64,000 nucleotides of DNA from an uncultured Rikenellaceae bacterium. GTDB taxonomy: Bacteria > Bacteroidota > Bacteroidia > Bacteroidales > Rikenellaceae. The stretch's first letter is position 1; the number at the start of each line of letters is the position of its first letter. The translations under genes and the position numbers were made by a program. The stretch lies in the NCBI GenBank assembly GCA_944326815.1, contig CALVFI010000010.1, forward strand, positions 186,001 through 250,000, read 5' to 3'. Of this stretch, positions 54,197 through 63,420 are shown one piece after another. The notes below the pieces were generated by a model. It ran no database searches and had not been told where the DNA came from. It saw only the letters and a program-made list of their open reading frames with translations.

Positions 54197-54691
54197 CTAT
54201 TCCTTTGCCTCTTTCCTTTTTGTGGTTCGAGATGAAGTCTTACCGGCGCCATTGGCTTTCGAAGACCTGGCAGCCGCACCCGACTTTGAGGCGGTCGATT
54301 TAGCAGAAGCCCGAGAAGCGTTGCCCGTCGAGTTGCTTCGTTTTCCACCCTCTTGTTGCTTCTCAACGTTTTTTCTCGAGGCCGTCGCACGCTCTCCCGA
54401 CTCCTTTTTCGTCGTATCAGCAGAACTTTTCCTGCGTCGTTTCGGTTGCGATTCCTCCTCGAACTCCTGTTCATCGAACCGCGCGCCCAGAATCTGTCGG
54501 GCTTTTTTCTCATCCTCCCGCGCTACGACAAGCCGGATATCCAGCATCCCGCCATATACAGGCAATACAGAGGCCACAACGGCATTCTGCAACACCGCCG
54601 TAATCCCCGCCGATTCAAGAAGCGTTTTTACGATCTCGGCCTCTCCGACCGAATTGAAACGCATAAGCGTTACTACATCTGACTGATTCAT
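54197..54691 (-). CDS. DUF2007 protein with a basic low-complexity tail
   Basis: A 164-residue protein in two parts. Residues 1-72 match the DUF2007 (putative signal-transducing) pattern: 'VVTLMRFNSVGEAEIVKTLLESAGITAVLQNAVVASVLPVYGGMLDIRLVVAREDEKKARQIL'. The rest, about 85 residues, is Ser/Ala/Lys/Arg-rich without order ('SQPKRRRKSSADTTKKESGERATASRK', 'AAARSSKANGAGKTSSRTTKRKEAKE'), strongly basic and likely disordered. Such a tail could bind nucleic acid or acidic partners; this is inference. It is divergent from dnaE. Confidence 0.65.
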   Translation of the reverse strand: MNQSDVVTLMRFNSVGEAEIVKTLLESAGITAVLQNAVVASVLPVYGGMLDIRLVVAREDEKKARQILGARFDEQEFEEESQPKRRRKSSADTTKKESGERATASRKNVEKQQEGGKRSNSTGNASRASAKSTASKSGAAARSSKANGAGKTSSRTTKRKEAKE

Positions 54692-54779
54692 AGCATCCCT
54701 CCTATTTATACTCTAAAGATAGTACAAAATATGTTAATAACTTGCAAAGATCATCCCATGTTTTAGAAATTTATTTCCG

Positions 54780-54787
54780 TACCTTTG
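54780..54787 (+). promoter_or_regulatory. -7 box (TACCTTTG) for dnaE
   Basis: Exact TAnnTTTG match 30 bases upstream of the ATG 54817. Confidence 0.5.
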
Positions 54788-54816
54788 TCATAATAGGATA
54801 AACACCGCAAGACAGC

Positions 54817-57800
54817 ATGCCACAATTTGTTCATTTACACGTACATACGCAATATTCCATTTTGGACGGAGCCTCTCCGATCGGGGGTATTATCAAACGG
54901 GCAAAAGAACTCGGCATGCCGGCTTTGGCAATCACGGATCACGGCAATATGTTCGGAGCCAAAGAGTTCCACGACGTAGCCGTCAAAGAGGGTATCAAAC
55001 CAATTCTGGGATGCGAAGTCTATGTGGTCAAAAACCGATTCGAAAAAGACAAAGACGAAAAAGCCGGCGATCACCTGATTCTCCTGGCCAAGAACATGAC
55101 CGGGTATCACAACCTGATCAAAATCGTCTCTTACTCCTGGACCGAGGGTTTCTATTATAAACCTCGTATCGATAAGGAGTTGCTTCATAAGTATCACGAA
55201 GGACTGATCTGTTGTTCCGCCTGTCTGGGGGGCGAGTTGTCTCAGGCAATCATCCATGGAGCACCGGAAGAGGCAGATCGTATCGTAGAAGAGTTCAAGG
55301 GCATTTTTGGAGAGGACTATTACCTGGAGCTGCAGCTACACAAATCGGGAGACCCGATAAAAGACGAGGATGTCTATGCCAAACAGTTGATCGTCAATAA
55401 AAGGTTGCTGGAACTGGCCGCCAAATACCAGGTCAAATACATCTGCTCGAACGACGTGCATTTCGTGTTCGAGGAGGATGCGCCAGCCCACGACCGGCTG
55501 ATCTGCCTCAACACGGGGCGCACGCTCGATGACCCGAAGCGAATGCGCTATACGTTCCAGGAGTACCTGAAATCACCCGAACAGATGGCCGCGCTGTTCC
55601 CGGATCATCCGGAGGCACTGGAGACCACGCTGGAGATTGCAGACAAGATCGAAGAGTACTCCCTCGATCATAAACCGCTGATGCCCAACTTCCCAATTCC
55701 AGACGATTTTGTCGTCGAAGAGGAGAAGCTGCAGGAGACATTCCTGAAAAAGATCGAAGACGAAACAGTCATCGCCGAGATAAAGGCAGCGCCTACCGTA
55801 GCGGCATACGTTGCGGCTCATCCGGAATGGACCGAAAAGCTCACCATCGCCAAACAGTTCCGCTACTTGGAATACCTGACTTTCGAGGGAGCCCACAGGA
55901 ACTACGGCGAGGAGCTGAGCGATCAAGTAAAGGAGCGCATCACTTATGAACTCGGCACAATCGAATGGATGGGATTCCCGGGCTATTTCCTCATCGTATG
56001 GGACTTCATCCGGGCAGCACGCGAAATGGGGGTCGCCGTAGGACCTGGACGTGGTTCAGCCGCCGGATCTGTCGTGGCTTATTGTCTGGGCATCACCAAA
56101 ATCGACCCGATCAAATACGATCTGCTGTTCGAGCGTTTCCTTAACCCCGACCGCATTTCGCTGCCCGATATCGACACGGATTTCGATGAGGACGGACGCG
56201 CCGACGTGCTCCGATATGTAGTCGAAAAATACGGCAGCAAACGTGTGGCACAGATTGTCACATTCGGTACGATGGCCCCCAAGATGGCGATTCGCGACGT
56301 GGCCCGGGTCCAAGAGTTGCCTTTGGCGGAAAGCGACCGTCTGGCCAAGTTGGTACCCGATAAAATCGCTCCCGAGAAGGGAGAAACGGCTTTCGAGCGG
56401 GCCTACAAAGATTCACCGGAACTGGCCGCCGAACGGGAATCGTCCAATCCTCTCATCCGTGACACGCTGCGTTATGCCGAGAAACTGGAGGGCTCCGTCC
56501 GCCAGACGGGCGTACATGCCTGCGGCGTCATCATCGGCCAGGACGATCTCGAGAAGTTTGCCCCGATGGCCATCGCCAAAGACGCCGATCTGAACGTCGT
56601 GGAGTACGAAGGGAAATATGTCGAAAGCGTAGGCCTCATCAAAATGGACTTCCTCGGACTGAAAACACTCTCCATCATCAAGGACGCTCTCGACAACATC
56701 AAAGAGACCAAAGGCATAGAAATCGACATAGATGCCATTCCGCTGGATGACCCCGCCACCTACGAGCTATACAGCCGCGGCGAGACGACCGGACTGTTCC
56801 AGTTCGAGTCTCCGGGAATGAAAAAACATTTGCGCAGCCTGAAGCCCAACCGGTTCGAGGATCTGATCGCCATGAATGCCCTCTATCGTCCGGGGCCGAT
56901 GGAGTATATTCCGGACTTCATCGCCCGCAAACACGGACAGCAGAAAGTGACCTACGACATCGACGACATGGCGGAATACCTTTCCGACACATACGGCATA
57001 ACGGTCTACCAGGAGCAGGTCATGCTGCTGTCGCAGAAGCTGGCCGGATTTACGGGCGGTCAGGCCGACACGCTCCGTAAGGCGATGGGGAAGAAGCAGA
57101 AGGCGGTGCTGGAGAAACTCAAACCGAAGTTCATTGAAGGTGCACAGGCCAAAGGACACGACCCCAAGATATGCGAGAAAATTTGGGGCGACTGGGAAGC
57201 TTTCGCCTCCTATGCGTTCAATAAATCGCACTCCACCTGTTATGCCTACGTCTCCTACCAGACCGCCTATCTGAAGGCACACTATCCTTCTGAATTCATG
57301 GCCGCCTTATTGAGCCGGAACCTAACGGATATCAAGAAATTGAGTTTCTTCATGGACGAGTGCAAACGCATGGGAATATCCGTGTTGGGCCCGGATATCA
57401 ATGAAAGCCGGAAACGTTTCTCGGCCGATGAACACGGCAACATACGTCTCGGGCTGGCTGCAGTAAAAGGTGTCGGGGAAGGCGCCGTGCAAAGTATCAT
57501 CGACGAACGAAAGAAAAACGGGAAATTCACATCGATCTACGACCTGGCAGAACGACTCAACTATCAGGTCATCAACAAGAAGAATATCGAGAATTTAGCG
57601 CTGGCCGGAGCCTTCGACAACATCAGCCATATGTCCCGCTGCCAGTTCTTTGCTCCCGACCCGAAAGACAACAACCTGACCTTCATCGAGCAGTTGTTAC
57701 GTTATGGTAGCCGGGTACAGAGCGAAAAGAACAACTCTCAACAGAGCCTTTTCGGCAGCATGACAGGGAGTGTCGATATTCAGAAACCGGTGATTCCTCA

Positions 57801-58458
57801 GTGTGTGGAGTGGACGAAACTGGAAACACTGACCCACGAAAAAGAGATGATCGGCATCTATCTATCCTCCCACCCACTGGATGATTATTCGCTGATTATC
57901 AAAAATTTCTGCAACATGTCCGTCTCCGCTTTAGAGAACCTCGCCGCACTGAACGGCAAAGACTTCATCGTAGCCGGGATGGTGACGAACGCCCAGAACC
58001 TGACGACAAAAACCGGTAAACCTTTCGGACGTTTTACCCTTGAGGATTACAACGGCTCCTATCAATTCGCTCTCTTCGGCAAGGATTACGAGAATTTCCG
58101 CCGGTTTCTCTATCAGGACTACTATCTGCTGATTCGCGGCAAGGTCGCCCCGAAATTCTACAACGACAAGGAGTTCGAAGCGAGAATCACCTCGATCATG
58201 CAACTCTCAGAAGCCCAGGAGACGTTGATCAAGGAGATGACCCTCACGTTGCCGATCCGCGAAATCACGGCCGAAGTGGTCGAGGATCTATCGACAATCG
58301 TACGGGATTCGAAAGGCAAGATTCTGTTCCGCATCAAGGTGGTCGATCCGGAAACGGACGTATCCGTAGGGCTCTACTCCAAGACATTCAAAATCAACCT
58401 TTCAGCCGACCTGATTCGATTCTGTGAAGAGGGAGATTTCAAGTATACACTCATGTAA
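54817..58458 (+). CDS. dnaE: DNA polymerase III alpha subunit
   Basis: A 1213-residue replicative polymerase. The PHP domain begins at residue 4 ('FVHLHVHTQYSILDGASPIGGIIKRAKELGMPALAITDHGNMFGAKEF'), with the metal-site His residues. The catalytic palm has the Asp pair in 'PDIDTDFDEDGR' (about 450-461). Fingers and the helix-hairpin-helix region follow, for example 'TTGLFQFESPGMKKHL' and 'AKMYRPGPM'-like 'ALYRPGPMEYIPDFIARKHG'. The OB-fold is at about 1048-1095 ('DFIVAGMVTNAQNLTTKTGKPFGRFTLEDYNGSYQFALF'). It is the DnaE1 type, slightly longer than Escherichia coli's 1160. trxA follows 72 bases later. Confidence 0.97.
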   Translation: MPQFVHLHVHTQYSILDGASPIGGIIKRAKELGMPALAITDHGNMFGAKEFHDVAVKEGIKPILGCEVYVVKNRFEKDKDEKAGDHLILLAKNMTGYHNLIKIVSYSWTEGFYYKPRIDKELLHKYHEGLICCSACLGGELSQAIIHGAPEEADRIVEEFKGIFGEDYYLELQLHKSGDPIKDEDVYAKQLIVNKRLLELAAKYQVKYICSNDVHFVFEEDAPAHDRLICLNTGRTLDDPKRMRYTFQEYLKSPEQMAALFPDHPEALETTLEIADKIEEYSLDHKPLMPNFPIPDDFVVEEEKLQETFLKKIEDETVIAEIKAAPTVAAYVAAHPEWTEKLTIAKQFRYLEYLTFEGAHRNYGEELSDQVKERITYELGTIEWMGFPGYFLIVWDFIRAAREMGVAVGPGRGSAAGSVVAYCLGITKIDPIKYDLLFERFLNPDRISLPDIDTDFDEDGRADVLRYVVEKYGSKRVAQIVTFGTMAPKMAIRDVARVQELPLAESDRLAKLVPDKIAPEKGETAFERAYKDSPELAAERESSNPLIRDTLRYAEKLEGSVRQTGVHACGVIIGQDDLEKFAPMAIAKDADLNVVEYEGKYVESVGLIKMDFLGLKTLSIIKDALDNIKETKGIEIDIDAIPLDDPATYELYSRGETTGLFQFESPGMKKHLRSLKPNRFEDLIAMNALYRPGPMEYIPDFIARKHGQQKVTYDIDDMAEYLSDTYGITVYQEQVMLLSQKLAGFTGGQADTLRKAMGKKQKAVLEKLKPKFIEGAQAKGHDPKICEKIWGDWEAFASYAFNKSHSTCYAYVSYQTAYLKAHYPSEFMAALLSRNLTDIKKLSFFMDECKRMGISVLGPDINESRKRFSADEHGNIRLGLAAVKGVGEGAVQSIIDERKKNGKFTSIYDLAERLNYQVINKKNIENLALAGAFDNISHMSRCQFFAPDPKDNNLTFIEQLLRYGSRVQSEKNNSQQSLFGSMTGSVDIQKPVIPQCVEWTKLETLTHEKEMIGIYLSSHPLDDYSLIIKNFCNMSVSALENLAALNGKDFIVAGMVTNAQNLTTKTGKPFGRFTLEDYNGSYQFALFGKDYENFRRFLYQDYYLLIRGKVAPKFYNDKEFEARITSIMQLSEAQETLIKEMTLTLPIREITAEVVEDLSTIVRDSKGKILFRIKVVDPETDVSVGLYSKTFKINLSADLIRFCEEGDFKYTLM

Positions 58459-58530
58459 TCAATCCGAAGACAATCAAAGTTCGAAGAACAATCAAACTAA
58501 ATAAAATTTCATTAAAATTCATTTTCAATT

Positions 58531-58845
58531 ATGGCACAAGTAATCACAAAAGACAATCTTCAGGAACTGCTCGACAGTGGTAAACCCGTTGTAGTGGATT
58601 TCTGGGCAGAATGGTGCAGTCCTTGTCGTATGATGGCCCCGGTTGTAGACGAACTGGCAGAGGAGTATGCGGACAAAGCCATCATCGGGAAATGCGATAT
58701 CGAGGAGAACGATAGCATTGCCATCAAATACGCTATCCGCAACATCCCGACGATTCTCTTCATCAAAAACGGCGAGGTCGTAGACCGTCAGGTCGGCGCA
58801 TGCCCCAAAAGCGTATTGGCAGAGAAACTGACCAAGATTCTGTAG
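58531..58845 (+). CDS. trxA: Thioredoxin
   Basis: A 104-residue cytoplasmic disulfide reductase. The active site is 'FWAEWCSPCRMMAP', Cys29 and Cys32, with Ser between rather than the usual Gly-Pro (WCGPC), and the cis-proline follows in 'IRNIPTILFIKNG'. The full thioredoxin fold is present ('KPVVVDFWAEWCSPCRMMAPVVDELAEEYADKAIIGKCDIEE'). The variant WCSPC site is common in some lineages. Start ATG 58531. Terminator at 58959-58996. Confidence 0.95.
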   Translation: MAQVITKDNLQELLDSGKPVVVDFWAEWCSPCRMMAPVVDELAEEYADKAIIGKCDIEENDSIAIKYAIRNIPTILFIKNGEVVDRQVGACPKSVLAEKLTKIL

Positions 58846-58958
58846 CCAAAAATTCAAACAACTCACTGCCCTCTGGAAAAGGAAAAGGTGTAAAAAAAGA
58901 GAACAAGGGAAGGAGGAGAGAGAATACTCCAGACAAGTTCTCAATGAATCATAAAAAT

Positions 58959-58996
58959 AAAGAGGCCCGAGTTATTGACTCGGGCCTCTTTATTTT
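58959..58996. terminator. Bidirectional terminator between trxA and htpG
   Basis: A perfect 14-bp stem (58959-58972 with 58978-58991) with a 5-base loop, flanked by A-rich and T-rich sequence, between convergent genes. Confidence 0.9.
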
Positions 58997-59054
58997 ATCT
59001 CGCGAGAAACCACATCGCGAACTATTAGATTATTAAACAACTATTCTTGCGGAA

Positions 59055-61115
59055 TTACTTACCAATCAACGCAACACTGCGACGGATAAAGTTCGACAAG
59101 TTTTCACCCTTCAACAGACCGTTCGAAAGTAATGCAAGGTCGATCAACTGCTTTACCAGCTCATTCTTGGCTCCGATGGCTTTGAGTTTCTGATTACGCT
59201 CACCGACCAGTTCATCCACCTTCTTATTGGCATTCTCGAGTTCGGTTCTCTCCTCGTCAGAGAGTTGTTTCTCACTCTTGGCCTTGACTTTCTCATCCAA
59301 AGCCGCCTGTTCGGCACGAGCCGCATCGATCTTCTTATTGATCGTCTTGAGCCGATCCCCATACTGCTTCTCGACATCGCCCAGGATGTCAATAACCAAC
59401 GGATGATTTCCATTGACCACTACGGTAAAGTTATCGGGCATCTGACCATAGAACTGACTCATACCGCCACCGCCCATCGCGGCCATATCCTTCATCCGGC
59501 GCATATACTCGTTCTGGGTAATCACCACAGGGGCCTCCTTAGCATCGAGAGCCTCGAAAGCAATCGTATAGTGCAGTTTATCGTCCGTGGGCAGCTGAGC
59601 TTCGAAAACAGGACGCATAATCTCCTGCTGCTGCGAGCTGAGCGACATCGTATGCATCTCCTCCTTCTGTATCAATTTATCCAGGACATCAGAATCGACA
59701 CGTACGAAGCGGGTATTCTCGTGTTTGTGCTCGAACCAGTTGATGAAATGGTTATCCAACTGACCATCCATCACCAGCACATCATATCCCTTGGCTTTGG
59801 CATTGTCCACAAAGGTATACTGAGCCACCGGATCATTGGTATAGAGATAGATCAACTTCCCGTTTTTGTCCGTCTGATTCTCCTTGACGAGGGTGTCGTA
59901 CTCCTCGAAGGTGAAGTATTTACCTTCGGTATTCTTCAGCAACATGAATCCGGTCGCTTTCTCCGCGAACTTCTCATCCGTTACCACACCGTACTGAATA
60001 AAGATCTTCAGATCGTCCCACTTGCTTTCATATTCAGGACGCATCGTATTGAAAAGTTCCTGTAAACGATCGGCCACCTTCCGGGTGATGTACGACGAAA
60101 TCTTCTTGACATTGCTGTCGCTCTGGAGATAGCTGCGCGACACATGCAACGGAATATCCGGCGAGTCGATCACCCCGTGCAGCAAGGTCAGGAACTCCGG
60201 CACAATGCCCTCGACGGAATCGGTCACATAAACCTGATTGCTGTATAGCTGGATTTTGTTCTTCTGAATCTCGAAATTGTTGTGGATCTTCGGGAAATAG
60301 AGGATTCCCGTCAAATTGAACGGATAGTCGATATTCAGATGGATGTAGAACAGCGGGTCCTCGGCATAGGGATAAAGCTCGCGATAGAACTGTTTGTACT
60401 GCTCTTCCGTAATATCGCCCGGTTTACGCATCCACAGCGGATTGGTATCATTGACGATATCGTCCTTGTCCGTCTCGACATATTTACCGTCTTTCCACTC
60501 CTTCACCTTCCCGAAAGCGATCGGCACCGGCAAGAAACGGCAATATTTACGCAACATTTCGCGTATCCGCACATCGTCGGCAAATTCAGCGCTATCTTCC
60601 GACAAATAGAGAATGATATCCGTTCCGCGTTTACGTTTCTCCGAGCTCTCTTCCAGGGCGAAATCGGGCGAACCTGCACAGGTCCAAATCATCGTGGGCT
60701 GATCCTCCCGATAGGATTGCGTACGCACCTCAACCTTATCCGCCACCATGAAGGCCGAATAGAACCCCAGGCCAAAATGGCCGATAATTCCCTGATTCTT
60801 ATACTTTTCCATAAACTCCTCGGCTCCCGAGAAGGCAATCTGGTTGATATACTTATCGACCTCCTCGGCTGTCATACCGATTCCCTCGTCCGATACGGTC
60901 AAGGTGCGTTTCTCTTTGTCCAGAGAGACATGAATCGTCAGGTCGCCCAACTCACCTTTATACTCCCCGATCGAGGAGAGTGTCTTGAGTTTCTGTGTGG
61001 CATCGACCGCATTGGAGACCAATTCGCGCAAGAAAATCTCGTGGTCCGAGTATAAAAACTTCTTGATGACAGGAAAGATGTTTTCTGTGGTTACACCAAT
61101 TTTTCCGTTTTGCAT
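59055..61115 (-). CDS. htpG: Molecular chaperone HtpG (Hsp90)
   Basis: A 686-residue ATP-dependent chaperone dimer. The N-terminal GHKL ATPase shows 'FLRELVSNAVDATQKLKTL' (Asn/Asp), 'LTVSDEGIGMTAEEV' (DxGxG) and 'GIIGHFGLGFYSAFMVADKVEV' (GxxGxG). The middle domain has 'LYSNQVYVTDSVEGIVPEFLTLLHGVIDSPDIPLHVSRSYLQ', the conserved arginine-containing region, and a C-terminal dimerisation segment follows. It is somewhat longer than Escherichia coli HtpG (624), with a lysine-rich coiled insertion near the end ('LDEKVKAKSEKQLSDEERTELENANKKVDELVGERNQKLK'). No heat-shock promoter was recognised upstream. Confidence 0.96.
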   Translation of the reverse strand: MQNGKIGVTTENIFPVIKKFLYSDHEIFLRELVSNAVDATQKLKTLSSIGEYKGELGDLTIHVSLDKEKRTLTVSDEGIGMTAEEVDKYINQIAFSGAEEFMEKYKNQGIIGHFGLGFYSAFMVADKVEVRTQSYREDQPTMIWTCAGSPDFALEESSEKRKRGTDIILYLSEDSAEFADDVRIREMLRKYCRFLPVPIAFGKVKEWKDGKYVETDKDDIVNDTNPLWMRKPGDITEEQYKQFYRELYPYAEDPLFYIHLNIDYPFNLTGILYFPKIHNNFEIQKNKIQLYSNQVYVTDSVEGIVPEFLTLLHGVIDSPDIPLHVSRSYLQSDSNVKKISSYITRKVADRLQELFNTMRPEYESKWDDLKIFIQYGVVTDEKFAEKATGFMLLKNTEGKYFTFEEYDTLVKENQTDKNGKLIYLYTNDPVAQYTFVDNAKAKGYDVLVMDGQLDNHFINWFEHKHENTRFVRVDSDVLDKLIQKEEMHTMSLSSQQQEIMRPVFEAQLPTDDKLHYTIAFEALDAKEAPVVITQNEYMRRMKDMAAMGGGGMSQFYGQMPDNFTVVVNGNHPLVIDILGDVEKQYGDRLKTINKKIDAARAEQAALDEKVKAKSEKQLSDEERTELENANKKVDELVGERNQKLKAIGAKNELVKQLIDLALLSNGLLKGENLSNFIRRSVALIGK

Positions 61116-61258
61116 ATCTATATCATTTTTTAAGTATTGTCTAAACGGAACTTACTCAATTAGTGTGCCACCCTACCACAAATGACAAATTGACACCTCT
61201 CCGACAGCATCATGGCAGTCGGAAGTCAAACCATCATTCCGAAAAAACACAGGAATGT

Positions 61259-61666
61259 TTAATGAAAATAGGGAGCAAGTAGTTCCACAAACCACTTCGG
61301 AGCTCGACAAGCTCGTCGCGTTTCACGATTCATGAAAGCCAACATCACCTGGCCCTTGTTTATCAGAGTCCCCTCCTGATTGTAGATCTCATGCTCGAAG
61401 GTCATGCGGGCGGTCGGCAGTTCGGCCAACGTGATACGCACCGTAAGCAGGTCGTCGTATCGCGCCGGAGAGAAATAACGCATATTCACCTCGAGGACCG
61501 GCATCATGACACCCTCTTCCTCCAGCGTCTTATACGAGGTCCCGAACTCTCGCAACATCTCGGTACGCGCCACCTCATAGTAGTTCACATAATTGGAGTG
61601 ATGTACGATACCCATGGCATCGGTCTCCTTATATCTTACACGTATCTGAATCTCCCTCGTAATCAT
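61259..61666 (-). CDS. Acyl-CoA thioesterase, YbgC/FadM (4HBT) family
   Basis: A 135-residue hotdog-fold thioesterase. The start 'ITREIQIRVRYKETDAMGIVHHSNYVNYYEVARTEMLREFG' contains the YbgC/FadM catalytic pattern with Asp in 'YKETDAMGIVHHSNY'. The second half is 'YDDLLTVRITLAELPTARMTFEHEIYNQEGTLINKGQVMLAFMN'. It hydrolyses acyl-CoA or acyl-carrier thioesters; the substrate is not predictable. It is a single gene between htpG and guaB on the same strand. Confidence 0.9.
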   Translation of the reverse strand: MITREIQIRVRYKETDAMGIVHHSNYVNYYEVARTEMLREFGTSYKTLEEEGVMMPVLEVNMRYFSPARYDDLLTVRITLAELPTARMTFEHEIYNQEGTLINKGQVMLAFMNRETRRACRAPKWFVELLAPYFH

Positions 61667-61721
61667 ACGCTATTCGGTTAATCTTCCATTATACGGTATA
61701 AAAGTAATAAATTCACCCGAT

Positions 61722-61748
61722 AAAAAAAAGGCGCCTGTGCGGCGCCTC
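61722..61748 (-). terminator. Terminator of guaB
   Basis: On the minus strand a perfect 7-bp stem (61729-61735 with 61741-61747) with a 5-base loop is followed by a T-run (plus-strand A-tract 61722-61729), 31 bases after the guaB stop. Confidence 0.75.
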
Positions 61749-61778
61749 TTTAACATTGCTTCTACCTGTTCTGGAACA

Positions 61779-63251
61779 CTACTCGCCCCGGCTGTAATTC
61801 GGAGCCTCACGAGTAATGGCCACATCGTGCGGATGGCTTTCGAGCATTCCCGAGTTGGTAATCCGGATGAAACGCGCCTCTTTGAGTGCTGCGATATTCT
61901 TGGCTCCGCAATATCCCATACCGGCACGCAAACCGCCAACCATCTGGTAAACAACCTCCTTCAAGGTTCCTTTATAGGGTACCCGGGCAACAATGCCTTC
62001 GGGAACAAGTTTCTTCACATCGTCCTCTCCGCCCTGGAAATAGCGATCCTTCGACCCCTTCTGCATGGCCTCCAACGATCCCATACCCCGATAGGACTTA
62101 AACTTACGACCATTATAAATGATCGTCTCACCGGGCGACTCCTCCACACCTGCGAAGAGCGAACCGGCCATCACAGAGTCGGCTCCGGCAGCGATTGCCT
62201 TCACCACATCGCCCGAGTAACGAAGACCTCCATCGGCGATAATCGTAACACCACTGCCTTTGACTGCCTGTGCCGCACCATAAATAGCGGAAAGTTGTGG
62301 CACACCCACACCTGCAATCACACGTGTCGTACAGATCGAACCCGGACCGATTCCGACTTTAATACCGTCTGCGCCGGCCTCCATAAGATATTTCGCTGCT
62401 TCTGCCGTGGCTACATTTCCTACCACCACATCCAGATCGCCATACAATGACTTCACGCGTTTCAAAACCTCAACTACTCCAGCCGAATGGCCATGAGCCG
62501 TATCGATTACAATAGCATCGACCCCTGCCTCGTACAGAGCCTCAACACGATCCAACGAATCGGGCGTCACTCCCACGCCTGCGGCAACACGCAGCCGTCC
62601 TTTGCTATCTTTGCAGGCATTCGGATTTGCCTGAACCTTCGTAATATCCTTATAGGTCAGCAAACCGACCAGTTTCCCGTTATGATCGATCACCGGCAAC
62701 TTTTCAATCTTATTCTGGAGCAGAATATCTGCGGCATTCTGCAGATCAGGGTTGTATGTGGTAATCAGCCCCTCTTTGGTCATCACCTCCTCGATCTTAC
62801 GCGTCATATCTTTCTGGAAGCGAAGATCCCGATTGGTTACGATACCTATCAACGTCCCGTCGGGAGTAATTACGGGAATACCGCCGATTTTATTCTCTTT
62901 CATCAGTTGCAGGGCATCGCCCACCGTATTGTCCTTGGAGATGGTAATCGGGTCGTAGATCATCCCATTCTCGGCACGTTTCACCTTACGCACCTGGGCC
63001 GCCTGTTCGGCGATGGTCATATTTTTGTGGATCACTCCGATACCTCCTTCCCGTGCCAGTGCGATAGCCAGATCGGCCTCGGTCACGGTATCCATAGCGG
63101 CAGAAACGATCGGAGTATTCAAAACTATATTCCTTGAGAATCGCGAAACGATATCCACGTTGCGTGGCAACACTTCGGAGTAGGCAGGAATCAAAAGGAC
63201 GTCGTCAAATGTAAGTCCCTCATCATTAATCTTATCGGTAACAAAAGACAT
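61779..63251 (-). CDS. guaB: Inosine-5'-monophosphate dehydrogenase
   Basis: A 490-residue enzyme converting IMP to XMP with NAD+, the committed step to GMP. The catalytic barrel begins '[28 protein letters not shown]'; a CBS pair is inserted at about 95-205 ('[20 protein letters not shown]', '[26 protein letters not shown]'). The catalytic cysteine sits in '[21 protein letters not shown]' and the phosphate/mobile flap follows in '[30 protein letters not shown]' and '[19 protein letters not shown]'. Start at ATG 63251 is set by homology; upstream in-frame ATGs cover the promoter (63276-63283). Confidence 0.97.
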   Translation of the reverse strand: MSFVTDKINDEGLTFDDVLLIPAYSEVLPRNVDIVSRFSRNIVLNTPIVSAAMDTVTEADLAIALAREGGIGVIHKNMTIAEQAAQVRKVKRAENGMIYDPITISKDNTVGDALQLMKENKIGGIPVITPDGTLIGIVTNRDLRFQKDMTRKIEEVMTKEGLITTYNPDLQNAADILLQNKIEKLPVIDHNGKLVGLLTYKDITKVQANPNACKDSKGRLRVAAGVGVTPDSLDRVEALYEAGVDAIVIDTAHGHSAGVVEVLKRVKSLYGDLDVVVGNVATAEAAKYLMEAGADGIKVGIGPGSICTTRVIAGVGVPQLSAIYGAAQAVKGSGVTIIADGGLRYSGDVVKAIAAGADSVMAGSLFAGVEESPGETIIYNGRKFKSYRGMGSLEAMQKGSKDRYFQGGEDDVKKLVPEGIVARVPYKGTLKEVVYQMVGGLRAGMGYCGAKNIAALKEARFIRITNSGMLESHPHDVAITREAPNYSRGE

Positions 63252-63275
63252 ATGTGATTGGATTATATTTGCACG

Positions 63276-63304
63276 CAAAGATACAAATTTAATCATCGAA
63301 TCAA
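63276..63304 (-). promoter_or_regulatory. Promoter of guaB
   Basis: On the minus strand TATCTTTG (63276-63283) matches the -7 consensus and a TTG (plus-strand CAA 63302-63304) lies 18 bases upstream. The -7 box is 24 bases before the start. Confidence 0.65.
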
Positions 63305-63420
63305 TCACAACCGCAGCATTATTTTTTCAAAGTAATCACGATATTTGTCCGTGTTCAAAGAGAGAGAACGGTCAACTTCATATCGCGGTTCATAAGCCTC
63401 CCTCGAGGCGGAGGGCAGAA

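Noticed and set aside
59265..61055. Long antisense frames opposite htpG (266 and 257 codons)
   Set aside because: Both are complements of conserved HtpG coding sequence.
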